A DNA stretch of 64,000 bases from Linnemannia schmuckeri. Taxonomy: Eukaryota; Mortierellomycota; Mortierellomycetes; Mortierellales; Mortierellaceae. Made by a program: the position numbers and the translations under genes. The stretch spans positions 992,001-1,056,000 of the forward strand of contig JANATG010000008.1 of the NCBI GenBank assembly GCA_029449235.1, in the 5' to 3' direction. This document shows, piece by piece, positions 35,927-49,000 of this stretch (its first letter is position 1; each line of letters starts with the position of its first letter). The notes beneath the pieces are model-generated. The model saw only the letters and a list, made by a program, of their open reading frames with translations, did no database searches and was not told where the DNA came from.

Positions 35927-37595
35927 ATGCGTGTAACCATTGCCGGCGGTGGCATTGGTGGGCTCACGTTGGCCATCATGCTGGACGTTGCAAATATCGA
36001 CTACATCATTCTTGAACGTTCATCATCTCATAAAACACTCGGCAGCACCATCGCCCTCAATGCATGCGCCCTCCGACTCTTGGAACAACTCGACCTCTGG
36101 AATGACATTCAAAAAATCGCAAAGCCCATCGCTGGCTTCAATATTCAACACGACGACCTCTCTCCCATTGGCAAAATCGACTTTTCTTTTGGAGAGAAGC
36201 ACTATGGCTACTATGCCTATGTTATGGATCGCCCTGCCCTCTTTGAGCTCCTCAAGTCCCGCGTTCCTGCCAGCAAGTTCAGGCTCCTGAAACAAGTCGT
36301 TGACCTTGTTGAGGACGACACTGGGGTCACTTGTATTTGCGATGATGGTTCTCAGTTCAAGAGCGATATTCTTGTTGGAGCCGATGGTGCTTACAGCGGT
36401 GTACGCGAAAGCATATACCGCCGCCTGAAGCAGCAGAACAGACTCCCCGCAAACGACCAGGAACCCTTGAAGCTCACACACTTGAGTATTCTCGGCGTGT
36501 CCAAGGCCCTTGACCCGGCCATCGCTCCAGCTATAGAGGACAAGCACTCTTGGTTCCAACTCATGCTTTTTCGCAACACCCGCTACTCGGTAAATAATCA
36601 CCCTTTTTTCACTCTTTTTGACGCGTACTGATTATAAATTTTTATAAGTTGGCCCCCGACCATATCACCTTTCTTACTCATCTTTACGTATCCAGATTTG
36701 GTTGGCGCCTATCGAGGGTAACAGAATCTCATGGTGCTACGGCGGTGAGATCGAGTCCAACCCATGCACAAACCTCTCTGCTGGCGTGAGTGGGTTCTGG
36801 GAGTGGGGTCCCAACAAGGCTAACATCATGTTGGACGACATTCGCCATCTTCCCACCGCATTTGGCTGCACCGTTGGTGACATCATTGGTTCGACTCCCA
36901 AGGAGCTCATATCATCCGTTGTTCTCGAGGAAAAGTACTTTGAGACATGGCATACCAAGCGTGTCGTGCTCTTGGGCGATGGTAAGCGCCTCCCTTTGTG
37001 CATTTGTGGTGTCTACGCTATTGTTCGTATGAATGAATTAGGATGACAGACAATTTGCCGTTTCATACCTGTTCTGTCTTTTGTGCATAATCACCCTTTC
37101 ATTGTTATTAGCCTGTCACAAGGTAAGGGTTGTTGAAGTGTAACTTTTGTTTATACTGACAATGGGCCTGACTCAAAGGAGTCCAATGGACCTTGTGCTC
37201 TAACACATATATCTCTGATGTTCGCATTGTTCGACCAACAGATCCTCCCTTTTGCTGGTCAAGGTGCCATCCAGGCCATGTTGGATGGTCAATGTCTCGT
37301 TGACCTTCTCCACGGCTTGAATGAGAAGCCCTCCACCACAGATTTTGAAAACGCGTTCAAGGCCTACCACCGTGAGCGATCAGGCACCGCCCGCAAGGCG
37401 GTCATCGGGTCCAGGCTCTTTGGGTACTTTATTGAGTCGAAGGGTGTCATTGCCCAGTGGGTGCGCAAAATCTCTCTAAAATGGATGCCTCAATGGTGCA
37501 TCGAGTCCATAACCAACGTGGTCATGCGCCATCGTCCACAGCTCTCCTTTCTCCCTGTCATTGAGGATCGCGGTCTCTACAGGGCATGGTGGTAG
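35927..37595 (+). CDS. FAD-dependent monooxygenase (aromatic-ring hydroxylase type)
   Basis: Four exons: 35927-36589, 36696-36981, 37112-37122, 37242-37595; 437 residues. The N-terminus is a Rossmann FAD fold: RVTIAGGGIGGLTLAIML, then YIILERS. The DG motif is DILVGADGAYSGVRESIYR (about residue 150). The GD motif for the FAD ribityl chain, VVLLGDACHK, is completed by an 11-nt exon (CCTGTCACAAG), followed by ILPFAGQGAIQAMLDGQCL. This is the family of salicylate and kynurenine 3-monooxygenase-like enzymes, which insert one oxygen using NAD(P)H. The substrate cannot be predicted. There is no N-terminal signal; a C-terminal hydrophobic helix (RLFGYFIESKGVIAQW) might touch a membrane. No neighbours suggest a pathway. 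Confidence 0.9.
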
Positions 37596-39241
37596 ATAAA
37601 AGTGCACACTCCATGTTGTTGATCGTCTGACTTCGCAAATCCATTTTTCTCTCTTACTTTCACGCCCTCTTTTATGACCACCACCTTACTTTAATCTAAT
37701 ATATGTTATGATGACCAACATTTATTCGTTTACGTTATCTTCATTATTCGCATTGTCCAACTTGTACACTTTACAAATGAGTTACAAAACAACAAAGTAA
37801 GGATATGCATTGTTTTCAAACTTCATTAACATGGATAACTGAAAAAGGATAGGGCATTGGCGCGTGCTGAAGAGTGTGAACCACATTCTATTTCCACTCC
37901 CTGTTTGAACCACATTTTTTATACTCTCGCGTAACATGCCTATGGTCTGAATTGCATCAGAGACTGGAATGGTCTAGATGGTAGGGATTACAGCAGTAAT
38001 TAGGGCGACCTGGGCAATAGGGTTGTGACAGCATCATGGTTGGAGGCTCCTGCATGCGTGGCATCTTGTGCTTCTCTCTCTCTCTTCTATGGGGGTTGTT
38101 CTCGGTCTGACGGACTCAGACAGCACTTCAGATAGCGCAGTGACTTGTCGCTGGTGCAGCAATCGAAACAACAGATAGGCTTGGTGAGCTGTCCTTGGGT
38201 TCATCATCATACAAAGCTCCTATGGTCTGCGAGAGAGCAGAGGACAAGGGTGCGGACTAAGCGCAGTGCCCCTGATTTAAAAGACGGTGTCTGCCAAGCC
38301 GCCTGTGATGAAATCGAGCTTTATATTTGATGAGGGTCCAGCTTGTTGGTTTACAGAGACGAGACATGACTTGCTGCTTCACAGAGATCCAGGGTCGCTG
38401 TATGGACGGGTGTTGCTTTAAAAGATGTACCATACGAGCGGTTTTCTGGAATCCAGACTGTGCAAGCGTTCCTGGGCTGCCCTTAAGACCTGGAACCATT
38501 TTTCCATCCCTCCTTCGACAGCCCTTCTCCTTCACCCTTTTCACATTTTACCATAGTTGCTCCTCAAAACATGAAAAACGCTAGTGATCACGACCACACC
38601 AACCCTCTCCCTCGTCTTACAGAAAAACGAGGCAAAATCAAAACTCTCTCCCCTTTCACGCTTTTTATTCACCCAATCAAGGCAACGTATGACAGAGCAG
38701 CAACAACAACAAAAAACAAAAAAAAACTATAGTTGATAGTGATTAAAAGAGAACTTTCAGAGTTTTCAGGAAGGAAGGCCCCGGCTGACCTCTGGGCATT
38801 CCGCAGAAAAACTCTCTCCCTTTCGAGGAGTCTTGCTTGCTATAAAAGAGGGGAACGGAGGCAAAGCCACAGAAAGGCCAAGCGACAACTTATATCTCCC
38901 TAGGGTACCTGTGTAAGTGACAGGCACCGGATTGTTAAGGAAACAGAACGGGGTCCGGCGTAGCAGCCATATTTATACATACCGTCACTCTTTGTCAAAA
39001 CTGTGAGCAGTAAACAGCTGCTTATGTGTGTTTGAAATCATGGGGAGGGGGGGATAAAGGCGGGCTCTAGTAAAAATGCACAAAACTAAACGCTTTATTT
39101 GAATTGTTTGGATTGAAAGAAACACAGTGACTGCTTTTTTACATCCCAGCCTTAATTCTAGTCCCTATATAATTATTCCATCTCAACAGAGGGAACTCAA
39201 AACAAACATCAATTGAGAAAAAAATAAAAAAGAAAAAAAAG

Positions 39242-39276
<35 letters not shown>

Positions 39277-39790
39277 AAAGCAATGAAAGAAACGGATATG
39301 CAAAAAAATAGACTCATTTTCATGCATTCTCCAGGAATATTCCCTCTGATCTTAATGATCAACGAGTGACCTTAATTGTTTCTATCACACAAGAGCCCAA
39401 TCCATGGCGATCACTCGTTGATCCTTTTCTTGTTTTTGTTTTCATTTCTCAGTTCTTGGAGGCGAAAGTGACATAATTACATAGAGAGGCAAGAAGAGTG
39501 TGTGCTGAAAAAGATTACTTTGTATTTGTACATGGTTATTATCATGTTGAATGATGAAAGGGGGTACTACACTAGACCTTTGTCCACTGCTTGAATGCAA
39601 ATAATATGTATGAATGAAAAAAATGCAATACAAGGTATGAAACAAGAAAAAGGAATGAAGCTACAACTAAATAAAATGAACAACTAAAAGACTAGGTGGC
39701 AGTTGAGAGGACGACAAGTCCAGTGCAGCGGGTATTAGAAACGTGTTGAAGTTTCTTGGAGTGTTGTTAAGAGAAAGAGAGATGGCCAAT
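37596..39790. other. Spacer with hairpins, no gene seen
   Basis: 2.2 kb between convergent genes. No credible coding frame. It holds a short stem-loop at 38904-38928 (9-bp arms with one mismatch, 7-nt loop), an A31 tract at 39242-39272, and a 13-bp inverted repeat at 39357-39423. Confidence 0.55.
39357..39423. repeat. 13-bp perfect inverted repeat
   Basis: GATCAACGAGTGA at 39357-39369 and its exact reverse complement at 39411-39423, separated by 41 bp. It lies about 370 bp past the stop codon of the amino-acid transporter. Confidence 0.9.
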
Positions 39791-41290
39791 TTAGTGGTCA
39801 AGCTCGCCACGGTAGGCCTTGGCCAACTCCTTGACGGCATCAACGGTTCCAATGGCAGCTCCGGCGGTACCAATAATGATGATGAGGGCCATGAGGACCA
39901 ACTCGATCTTGCCGACCTTCCTGATGCCATAGAGCTTCAAGTAGAAGACGACGGGGAAGACGAAGGTCAGCATGCCGTCACTGAGGGCTCCGAGAAGAGA
40001 CATCATCTGTCCAAAGTAAGGGAAGAAGAGGGCGATGGTGGCGACCAAGATCATGGAGAGGGTGCGAATAATGGCGCGGTAGAGCCACTCGGTCTTGGTA
40101 GAGAAGCCACGGGACTCAAGCTTCAAGGCAGACTCGATCTGGAGGTTGAAGGTGGTCATAAAGAGGGGGATGGCCAAGAGGACGTGGAGAGTGATAATGA
40201 TGGTCGAGATCGTGCGGGTGGCACCTCCGGGCAAGTTCAAGTAGATAGGCGACTTGACAATGTTTCCGTAGACGGCATATCCAGTGGTAGAGCAGAGAAC
40301 GTAAAGGACAGTGACGGTCAAGACTCCCCAGAGAATGATCTTGTTCCAGGCGCGCTTGTTCTTCATCGACTCCTCAACGTGAGGGAAGATAACATTGCCT
40401 CCGTACGAGAAAGCAAAGGTAGCGAGGGCGATGGGCAGGTTGCGGGGGATGGCGACATCGTGGAGAACGGGTCCGGTGGTGTTATCGGGGTAGGTAACGG
40501 TATCGAAGTTTTTGGAGTCGATGATAGCAGCAACCATGACGATGAAGACAACGACGGCAGTCGAGAGAGCACCAAAGATCGAAAGGAAAGCGACCTCACG
40601 CATGGTCTTAGTGAGAATGATGGGAACGACCATGATGGCGGCGGCGATCATGATCCACTGCTTCAAGGTAATGGTGCTTCCGACAGACGAGGCGAGGTCG
40701 TGGATGTTGGTTCCAGTCAAAATTAAGTAGAGAACGGGTCCTCCCAAGGCGATCGAGTTGTAGAAGAAGGTGACAATAATGCGGCCGGGGAGACCAAAGG
40801 CAGCAGCAGCAACATCGGGGTACTCCCTGAGACGGTTGCGACTATTCGGAGAAAAAGGCAGAAATGATAAAAGATGACAAATGGGAGAAGGCGGGTTAGA
40901 GATAAAGAAAAAATAACAAACAGCGCCAAATTGGTGTCCGCTCGGTTTTGTTGACGGTCCGATCTTCCAAAAAAAAAAAAAAAAAAAAAAAAAATGTTGA
41001 GGAGGATAAACTTACCCGTCGTAGTAGAGGCACTTAATGAGCTTCTGGTTGGAGTAGATGGCCATCGCGCAGGCAAGAGCCAAGATGACAAGACCAACCC
41101 AACCGGCATCACGGAGAGCAGCGGGGAGTCCGAGAGTTCCTGCACCGGCAAGCACACTAACAACGTTGACATAGGCCTGGAAGTTGGTGGCCTTTCCTGC
41201 AGGGGCGTTGGCGTAAGCATCACCTTCGTGAGGGCCACTGGAGGCGACGCTCTCAACGTCGACCTCCTGGAACTTTTCGATCTTGGTCAT
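39791..41290 (-). CDS. Amino-acid transporter (AAAP/Avt-like)
   Basis: Two exons read 41290 to 39791: 41016-41290 and 39791-40841; 441 residues, about 11 membrane helices. A short acidic cytosolic N-terminus is followed by AYVNVVSVLAGAGTLGLP, the unwound first helix typical of the AAAP family (vacuolar Avt proteins, plant amino-acid permeases). Other landmarks are ALATFAFSYGGNVIFPHVEE and VLYVLCSTTGYAVYG. It likely moves neutral amino acids with protons across the vacuolar or plasma membrane; the substrate is inference. Strong C-ending codon bias suggests high expression. The intron holds A26 at 40969-40994, read as U26, about 20 nt from the donor. Confidence 0.9.
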
Positions 41291-44200
41291 TGTATATATG
41301 TAGATAAGAAGAATGTGTGGGTTACAAAGAATGAAGGTTTGAAAAAAGGTAAGAATAATGAAAGGAGGAGGGGAAGAAGGAAGAGGGTGGAGAGGGCGGG
41401 GGAGGAAGAGGGGGAGGGGAAAGGAAGAAGTGGGATAAGGAAGGCGGATATGGAGGAGATTAGGGTAGTAGAGGGTAGTTTGCAGAGAAGCAAAGAAGGA
41501 CAACGAAAAAAGCGTAATTGGAGGGAGTTGGGGACCCTTTTATACAAATTGGCCCCGCCTTTTGCTCTCTTTGTCATTGAACCGATGAACAATGACCGTT
41601 TGTCGGATGCAGGGGAAAGAATAGCACTTTGATAGCACTTGATACGACTTGATAGCAAACTTATCCACTGTCCGACAGTGAAGGGGTTGTGCTGGTCCAA
41701 GCACGCCATTCTGCCACTGGACCGTTTTTTACATGGGGCTAGCACGGAAAAATGTTTGTCTCTGGGCTGGTTGGTCTGCGGCCAAGACGACCACAGACAA
41801 AGAATCCAAAAGAAGACGATTGGAGTGTGAGACCGGAGCCAAAAATTAAAAGTTTTCTATTTGATCGTCTTTCACGCCCTGTAGTCTCCCACAACACTCA
41901 ATTACATGTTGCACGAGGTAGGTCAGCCAAAAAGGACCCTCCCCAAGAAGAAGGGGAAAAAAAGAAAAGAAACCTCCGCTTGCTGCAAAATTAGGTGGAT
42001 GAAACTCCGGCAACGGCCAAGTGGCCAACAGTATCGAAAATAGTGCCGAATCGCCTCGTTGGAACCCTTTGATCCTCAGAGGCCAGCCAATCCCAGGGTT
42101 AGAATCGGCCTACTCATCTGATAACGCCATAATCCGCTCGCAGCAACTCATGCTGACAGGTCAAAAAGAAACATTGCTTTCAAAGTGCGAGAGAACATGC
42201 AATGGTTGAGCCATGGAGGATACTGTAGTAACTGTACACTTTCTTTATTTCTTCGGTAGTTGTACTTTGGGATTAAAGGGCGATTAAGCGGCACACGAAA
42301 TGGTAATCGTGAGCAAAGTTTCGAGTAGTTATGAACGTTCTCTTCCTCTGGGATGGTGTGCGAATATTGCTGATTAACGCCTTTTTTGGCATTTTTACCA
42401 CGGCCACCAAGTCTTTTTTCTCGTCTGTCACGGTGGTAGTTCGTCCGATCGAAAAAAAAGTCAAGAATGTGGGTAACGGCCGTTCTTATTTTTCAACTTC
42501 GTGGTTCTCTCGGCAGACTGCAAATGAAAATAGAGCCATCTCACTTCTATCCCCTAATAACACTCTCTCTGTTCTTTGTGTCCAGGCTCTGTGAGAAGCA
42601 CCAAAACCAACAAAATGGCGCCACCATGCCATCCTCGCATCATATCGCACCATCGCGCAACACACGACCTAGGCCCTCATTTCCACAGTTTCTCGCCTTT
42701 CCTTTCTCGCACTTCCTTTCTCGTTCATTCTCTCTCTCACTCTGTCTCAAGCCCGCCCTTTTCTCTGACCTTGAATCCACTTTAGCAATTGCTAGATATT
42801 CTCGAGTCGGACGGCTCTTCCTAGGCAGCAATAATACACCGCGTCGACTATCAGGCAGTTTACTCTTCTATGGGTTCATTTGGGTTGATCATGTTTGTTT
42901 CTGTCAAAGTTTCCCTCGTTACACTTGGATCTGTTATTCTCTTGACCCGTGCGTTTGTTTATTTGTTATTGCGGCTGTTGTTGTTGTTCACTCTGAAATA
43001 AACAAAACAAACAGGTGTCGAGCCCTGGGTTGACTTGACCCACCCAAAAATGAAAAACCTTGATTCTTTTTTCCCTTCTCTTGCGATTGTGAGATACTAT
43101 ACCCACACCTTTTCTAACCCGCCCACTCACTCTCTTTTCTTACATGTAAATATGTATAAACTTCTTAAAAAGATTATTGGAGATCGATTTTGAGTGAATG
43201 GAAATCTCGACTTGGGAGTCCTAGACACCCCTTCTCGTTCCCTAAATGGTCCGTGTTGGACAAATCAATTCCAGCTGAGGGGAATAGTGAATCCGAAAAC
43301 AATCTTATCTCATCAAACAGGAGTTTGACCAGCCTAATACCTTGCTTTATTTCTATCTCTCTCTCTTCTGACTGGTGTCTTTTTTTGTGTGTTTTTTGCA
43401 GTGTGGGGAACTAGTTGAAAAGATGAGTTGACAATAACCAAGGTTCTGAACGTTGTGGAGAAGAGTTATCCTCTTTTCCTTCTCCGTCTCTTGATCATCT
43501 CTCATGCAGCGATCTCCCTCGCCCTATTTGCTGCCATTGATTGCACTCGTTGGTTTGCCCTAAAAAGACTTTCCCTCTACTCGTTAACACACAAATCTTC
43601 TCAAGTTTGCTCCTCTATGCTTGTTCTCCACTCACCCCTGACAAGCGGTGTCGAAAGCGACTATTATTCGAGAAAAACAGTGGGATCTCAACAACATAAG
43701 AAAGAACGACAATGTTTTCTATTTAGCTTGAGACAAATCAAAAACTAAGATTAAGAAATCTTATCGCACCCGCAACTTACAACCACAGGTCAGTTTGACC
43801 TTCTTCTATCATTACTCGTGTCTATCGTTGTCCTCGTAGGAATATAACCTTGAACTGTACAACTCTTGATGCTTGCACTACCGCACCTAGGCAACAAAAT
43901 GACCAAAAGATAGCAAACCAAGTAAAAGTTCACTTCCTTCGAGGGCCTAAAATATCAACAAAAAGAGGAGAGTAAGTGACCTTGTCGCAGCCAACCTTCA
44001 AAGTGTTCTTTCCATCATGTTTGGACTCTTCTTGAACAGTGGAGATCATTAAGCCAAAAAAAGAAAAAGAAAAAGAGTTATGCCTGGGTATACCAGTAGC
44101 GCTCCGCTCAGCTGTCTATTTTTACGATAGCCTGTTTCTCCGAGTATCTCCTCTTCTTTGCCTTCATGAACGCAAAGACTACAAGTCTTCCTGTTTATCT

Positions 44201-44737
44201 TACTGATTTCATGCAGTCCCTTGCTATAAACGTCCAGTTCAAAGTACCAAGCATTTCATTACTTTCTCTGAGGTTAGGAGAGAGAAGGGACGAGAGAAAG
44301 GTTGCTTGATCTTCCACACACACTCAGCCTTTCTCTGTCCTATTCGCTAAACTAAACCACTGAAGCAATGAGCACCCCAGCAAGTGTCGATATTCCCAGC
44401 ATCTTCCCTCACAAAAGAATAGACATTGATTGCTTGACAAACGTTTTTTTTCGATAAGAACTGTTGGAACAATGTTAAACTAGGGTAATGTGGGTAAAAT
44501 AGTTTGAGGTGGAAATATTGAACAAAAAATATACAACCGGTAGGGGTGGAAGAGCATATCATGCTAGAGAGGAAAGAGTTAGGAAAAGAGATGAAAGAAG
44601 ACGAGAAATGCAACCTGGACTGGTTGTGTGCGTGTTGCTATTTCCCTACTGGACTCGCAAGTACACTGGGAAGCAAAGGACAAGACACCCTTCCAAGCAC
44701 AGATGAGGCGCGAGTCGGAGAAAAGGTAGCCGGTCGT
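41291..44737. other. 3.4 kb region without supportable gene
   Basis: Holds the promoter of the amino-acid transporter at its left end and the 3' flank of PP1 at its right. The frames at 42331-43033 and 43190-43748 are short, mutually overlapping and rich in Ser, Leu and Phe from CT-rich DNA, without codon bias or recognisable motifs. Confidence 0.5.
41537..41544 (-). promoter_or_regulatory. TATA box of the amino-acid transporter
   Basis: TATAAAAG on the minus strand, about 250 bp before the start codon at 41290. Good consensus match and sensible spacing. Confidence 0.6.
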
Positions 44738-46028
44738 TTATGTAACCTTGGCCATCTCCTTCTTCTTTTTGCCTCGTGGGGGCGTCACCGGCCTTCCTGC
44801 ACCCAAAGCGCCGTATGAGTACTTTTGCTTCTTCTCTGCTGGCTTCAAGATCTGTTAGGAGACATTAGAAAAAGACGAGAGTAGGGCATAGTTAGCAACA
44901 GAGTCATCAACAGGTGCATAAAAAATTAACCAGTGTCAAAAAGAATAACAAGGACTGTTACCTGGAAGGAACACATCAGAGTTTCGTCGACACTCATCAT
45001 GGCTCCGGCGTTATCAAACTCGCCGCAATAGTTGGGTGCAGAGAACAAGGTGACGAGCTGGCGCTTGGCAAAGAAATCGTAACCGTCCTCGACGACCTGA
45101 TGGGCACGGCAGACAAGATCCATATCGTGCTTCTGCAAGAATCGGCTGACCACATCCGGTCCGAACGTGAAGGAGACGCCACGGTCGTTTTCACTCCAAC
45201 CAGTAATGTCCTTGTCAGGGTCTGACCAGAGCAAGTCGCACAACAGACCAGTGTCGGGGATATCGGTGGGACGCATTACACGGCGGATCTGCTCCATGTT
45301 CAACAGATCGGGCGAAAGACCCCCGTGCATACAAAAGATCTTCTCGTCAACAATGGCAGCAACTGGGAGACAGTTGAAGCAATCGGTAAAGGTCTTCCAC
45401 AACTTGATGTTGTAGCGGCGCTTACACTCGTCATAGAAACCATAGATACGGTTCGTGCTGGCGCACTCGTGGTTACCGCGGAGTACAAAAAAGTTCTCAG
45501 GGTACTTGATCTTGTAGGCAAACAAAAGGCAGATGACTTCGAGCGACTGCTTGCCGCGATCGACATAGTCTCCCAGGAAGAGGTAGTTGGCCTCGGGAGG
45601 GAAACCACCGTACTCGAAGAGACGGAGCAAGTCATAGTATTGACCGTGGATGTCACCACAGATCTTGATGGGTGCCTCGAGTTCGAGCAAAATAGGCTGG
45701 GACATGAAGATCTCGCGTGCGGTCGTGCAGAGAAACTTGATCTCGTGTTCGGCCAGCTGCACTTGCTTGCCAGGGCGGGAGCCGCGGACTAAAATAAAAA
45801 TGTATAGTAGATGAAAGATACAAAATAATTAAGGAGGTGATTTTCAACATACGAAAGGTAAGTGTGGAGATTCACGTTGTTCGTGTCGGTTGAGCAGACA
45901 GTCAGTAGTAATGGGAACAGCAGGGACGAGAGAGATAGACAGTGCCTCCGTGAAAAGCAAAGAGTTTAGTATCTACCTTCAAGGAGCCTTTCGATAATGC
46001 TATCGATGTCGATGTTACCGTCGCTCAT
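44738..46028 (-). CDS. GLC7: Protein phosphatase 1 catalytic subunit
   Basis: Three exons read 46028 to 44738: 45977-46028, 44962-45788, 44738-44851; 330 residues, normal for PP1. It starts MSDGNIDIDSIIERLLEVRG. All metal-binding and catalytic motifs are present: GDIHGQ, GDYVDRG, RGNHE, and CMHGGLSPDL. The regulatory-subunit (RVxF) groove residues and the beta12-13 loop SAPNYCGEFDNAGAMM are intact. The C-terminal tail has RPVTPPR, the cyclin-dependent kinase inhibitory site. PP1 dephosphorylates Ser/Thr in mitosis, glycogen metabolism and polarity, with target choice set by partner proteins. Highly conserved, so the call is firm. Confidence 0.97.
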
Positions 46029-49000
46029 GATTGAGCTAAGCAGATGGTGTTAGGGATGGGTGGACAGGGATGGTGGACAGGGGAGCAGGTGCAAGGACGT
46101 GAGAAGTAAGGGTGATTGTCCTAGTGAGTGTTGATAATTGAAAATGGAAAAAAAAATAAAAGCTGGAGTTAGCATATGTCAACAGCATCGATGTTTTGTG
46201 AAGACCCAGGTGTGCACAGACGATATGGTGCACGAGGCTGGTTGCACAACTTGTCAATTGAGATTTGCCACCTCTTTGCTATACCTCTTGTCGAAGCAAC
46301 AGCAAACATTGCAATCCGCGAAAAATAATGCATCAAAGGGGAGAAAATCAAATGGCCCACCCACTCGATTATAGACAGACAAGCGAGCAACCCCTGACCA
46401 ACCACCCGCCCAACTCATAAAACAACAAACACAGACACACATTAAAAAGATAATTAAGAGGGAATATGGTTTAGTGCCAGTGAACTAGTGTCTGAGCTCA
46501 TCAGGTCGTTGTCCCTCCTTCGGATGAAAACAAGTGCGAGGGCGACCTGACTCTGGAATGAGGAGAGAGAGAGGAGCTGAGCCGTGGAACACACCGAGAC
46601 AAGATGAAAATACAAAAGGGGATTAAAAAGGAACATGGCGAATGAGGAAGACCATCGTCGAGTGCAGACGAGGTCTGTTCACAGGGAGAGAGTGACAGCA
46701 CGTACACACACTACCTACATAGGGCAAAGCGCTTTTTTTGTCCAGGGCGCCACCAAAATCCCGCTATTATTGGCTGCCCGCCCACTTCCCAAGCATCCGC
46801 AATCATCCATCGCATCGATCGCATCCATCATTTTTACTCAAAATATCGCAAACATAACGCAGACACCGGTAATGGCAGCTAATAACAACACTCTGAAGGA
46901 CCTTTGGGACATTCTACGATGATGCGTGGACTTACCTTGAAGTAAATTGAGGTATGGATGGAATGGAAATGGGGAAAAAGTACGGATGCATCCAAAGCGA
47001 TGGATGAAAAATCCGTCCTTTTAAAGGAAAATTCATCCATCGCACACGTCACAAATTGCTTAAGGGTTAATTTTGATCGAATTCGACGGAGGGGAGGCAC
47101 GAGTCAAGGCAAAAAATGCCGCACGAAAAAGAGCAGAGAGCGTCAACTCATTTGTTCAGCCGTCTGCATGCTTGCCCATATCATCCTTTTTTCTTCTAAC
47201 ACCCATTGAGCACTTTTATTAAACACCTTCAGCCGGCCGCAAGCTATGTGTGATCACGGCGTCTATCAGCATAAGTATGATGACCTTTTTTGAGCTACTT
47301 GTTGTTACTGCACCAGTTTTTTTTTTTCTGTTTCGAGCCATTACATTTTCAGTGCCACTACTTTCTCCAGGCCATTACTTCAGCTTTCAGAGCTACTAGT
47401 TTATTTCAGCGTCAAACGCTCAGGGCTGCTCCTTTTTTCGATGCGATTAGTTTCGTTGAGGGTTACTGCCTTTTTTTTTAAGGAGCATCTCACGAGATGC
47501 TTATCCTTACTAGCGGCGAAGCGTATTTTTAAAACAATCACACGTCCAGATGAGCCAATGTCTTCAGGCTGTCTTTTTTTTTGCCCTGAGCGGATACAGG
47601 ATACATATTTTTATTTGGGAATTTTTGGTGGCGCCGACGTTGATATTTGCTATCGTGCTTTACAACCTCGTCCAGGATTCCATCATCTTTGAATACATGT
47701 GGACAATTAGCATCTATGTAGCGCTTAGCTTCCTTGTTTCCATCCTGTGGGCGATGATATCGGTATCATCGCGGGATATTTTTTGTATGACGATAGGCCT
47801 CGTTGTAGGCAGGCCTTGATGCAACAGAGTTTCAGCGTGAATAGTTCTGAACGCCGCTTGGAAACGCTCGTTTTGAGAGAGCTGAGGTCGATTTGCTTTT
47901 CGAGCCCGGAACGGTCGATAGGCTTGAATGCTTTGTGCCAGGATTCATTAGATCCTCTGTGTATTGAGATCGTTGGCGACGGTGATATTAATTTGATTGG
48001 GCGATGACACCGAATAGCGGTGGCTGACTTTTTGGCACTGGTTGCCTGAGTCCTGAGGGCGATACTGTTGCCAAATAGTTGTGTCTTCCATATGGAACCT
48101 ATAGAACAAATATAAAAAAAATCCACGTTTAATCAGTCCTCTTATGGCACCTCGCATGTTCACCTCAAAAAAAAAGTGCCAAGTGAACGACTTGACAATC
48201 CAACATACCGATGTTCGCTCTACATTTTCGCCAGTGTGACGCCAATCCTTAGTCGCGAACAATTTTGACATTTTTCACGCTGTTCTAGATGATTTCCTAT
48301 AGTTCGTCACTTAGAAATAGAACGCCAATTCGGCCATGTCAAGTCCGAATATGGATAAATGCCTGGTTTGTCTTGAATAGTAATAGGAAATGAACAGGGC
48401 CAACGCGATAGGGACAACTCTTGCACACTCCTTTCTGCCGCCAAGTACGTCTTGAACGACACGAGACCAAAAAAAAACTCCATTGAAGTCGACATGAACC
48501 GCCTTGCCGATCTATTTTCCGGATGTCTCTCCACCTATTTTTTTTAACTCATTGCTATAAACAAGAGAACGAAAACAAAAACAATGTTGGTAAAAACTCC
48601 TACAAGACAAAAAAAATGGACGGCACGTTATATCAATTGCAATTGATACTTTTTTCCAACGAACATTGGCCACCATTTTTGAGCGGTGTCTGTGCACGTC
48701 GAGAATGCATAAAAACAAATCCAGACGATGAAGAAGATCTGTATGGTTGACAAACAAAAGAAAAGTGTGTCAGTTTGTCCATGTCGCGCCAACTTCACAT
48801 AATTTAACACCTACAGCAGCTAATTGGTTGCCTTGCCTCCAATTGGCTACGTGGAATCACATTTTAGTTGTCCTGCGGAGCTATTTGTAAAGAGGATGTA
48901 AAAGCTCATGGGTGAATGTCGTTGCATCAACTCTCGGCAATCTTGGACATCTGTCAGAAACAAGGTATTTGCCAGAGATATCGACTACTATTGGCCCTTG

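Noticed and set aside
38904..38928. Stem-loop as a terminator or riboswitch
   Set aside because: Imperfect 9-bp stem alone in a spacer of a eukaryotic genome; no gene is close enough to assign a role.
39743..40726. 327-codon acidic plus-strand frame
   Set aside because: Antisense shadow of the amino-acid transporter; its composition follows from the codon bias of the real gene.
42467..43033. 188-codon frame in the 3.4 kb spacer
   Set aside because: Ser/Leu/Phe-rich product of CT-rich DNA, overlaps other equally long frames, and has no homology signal.
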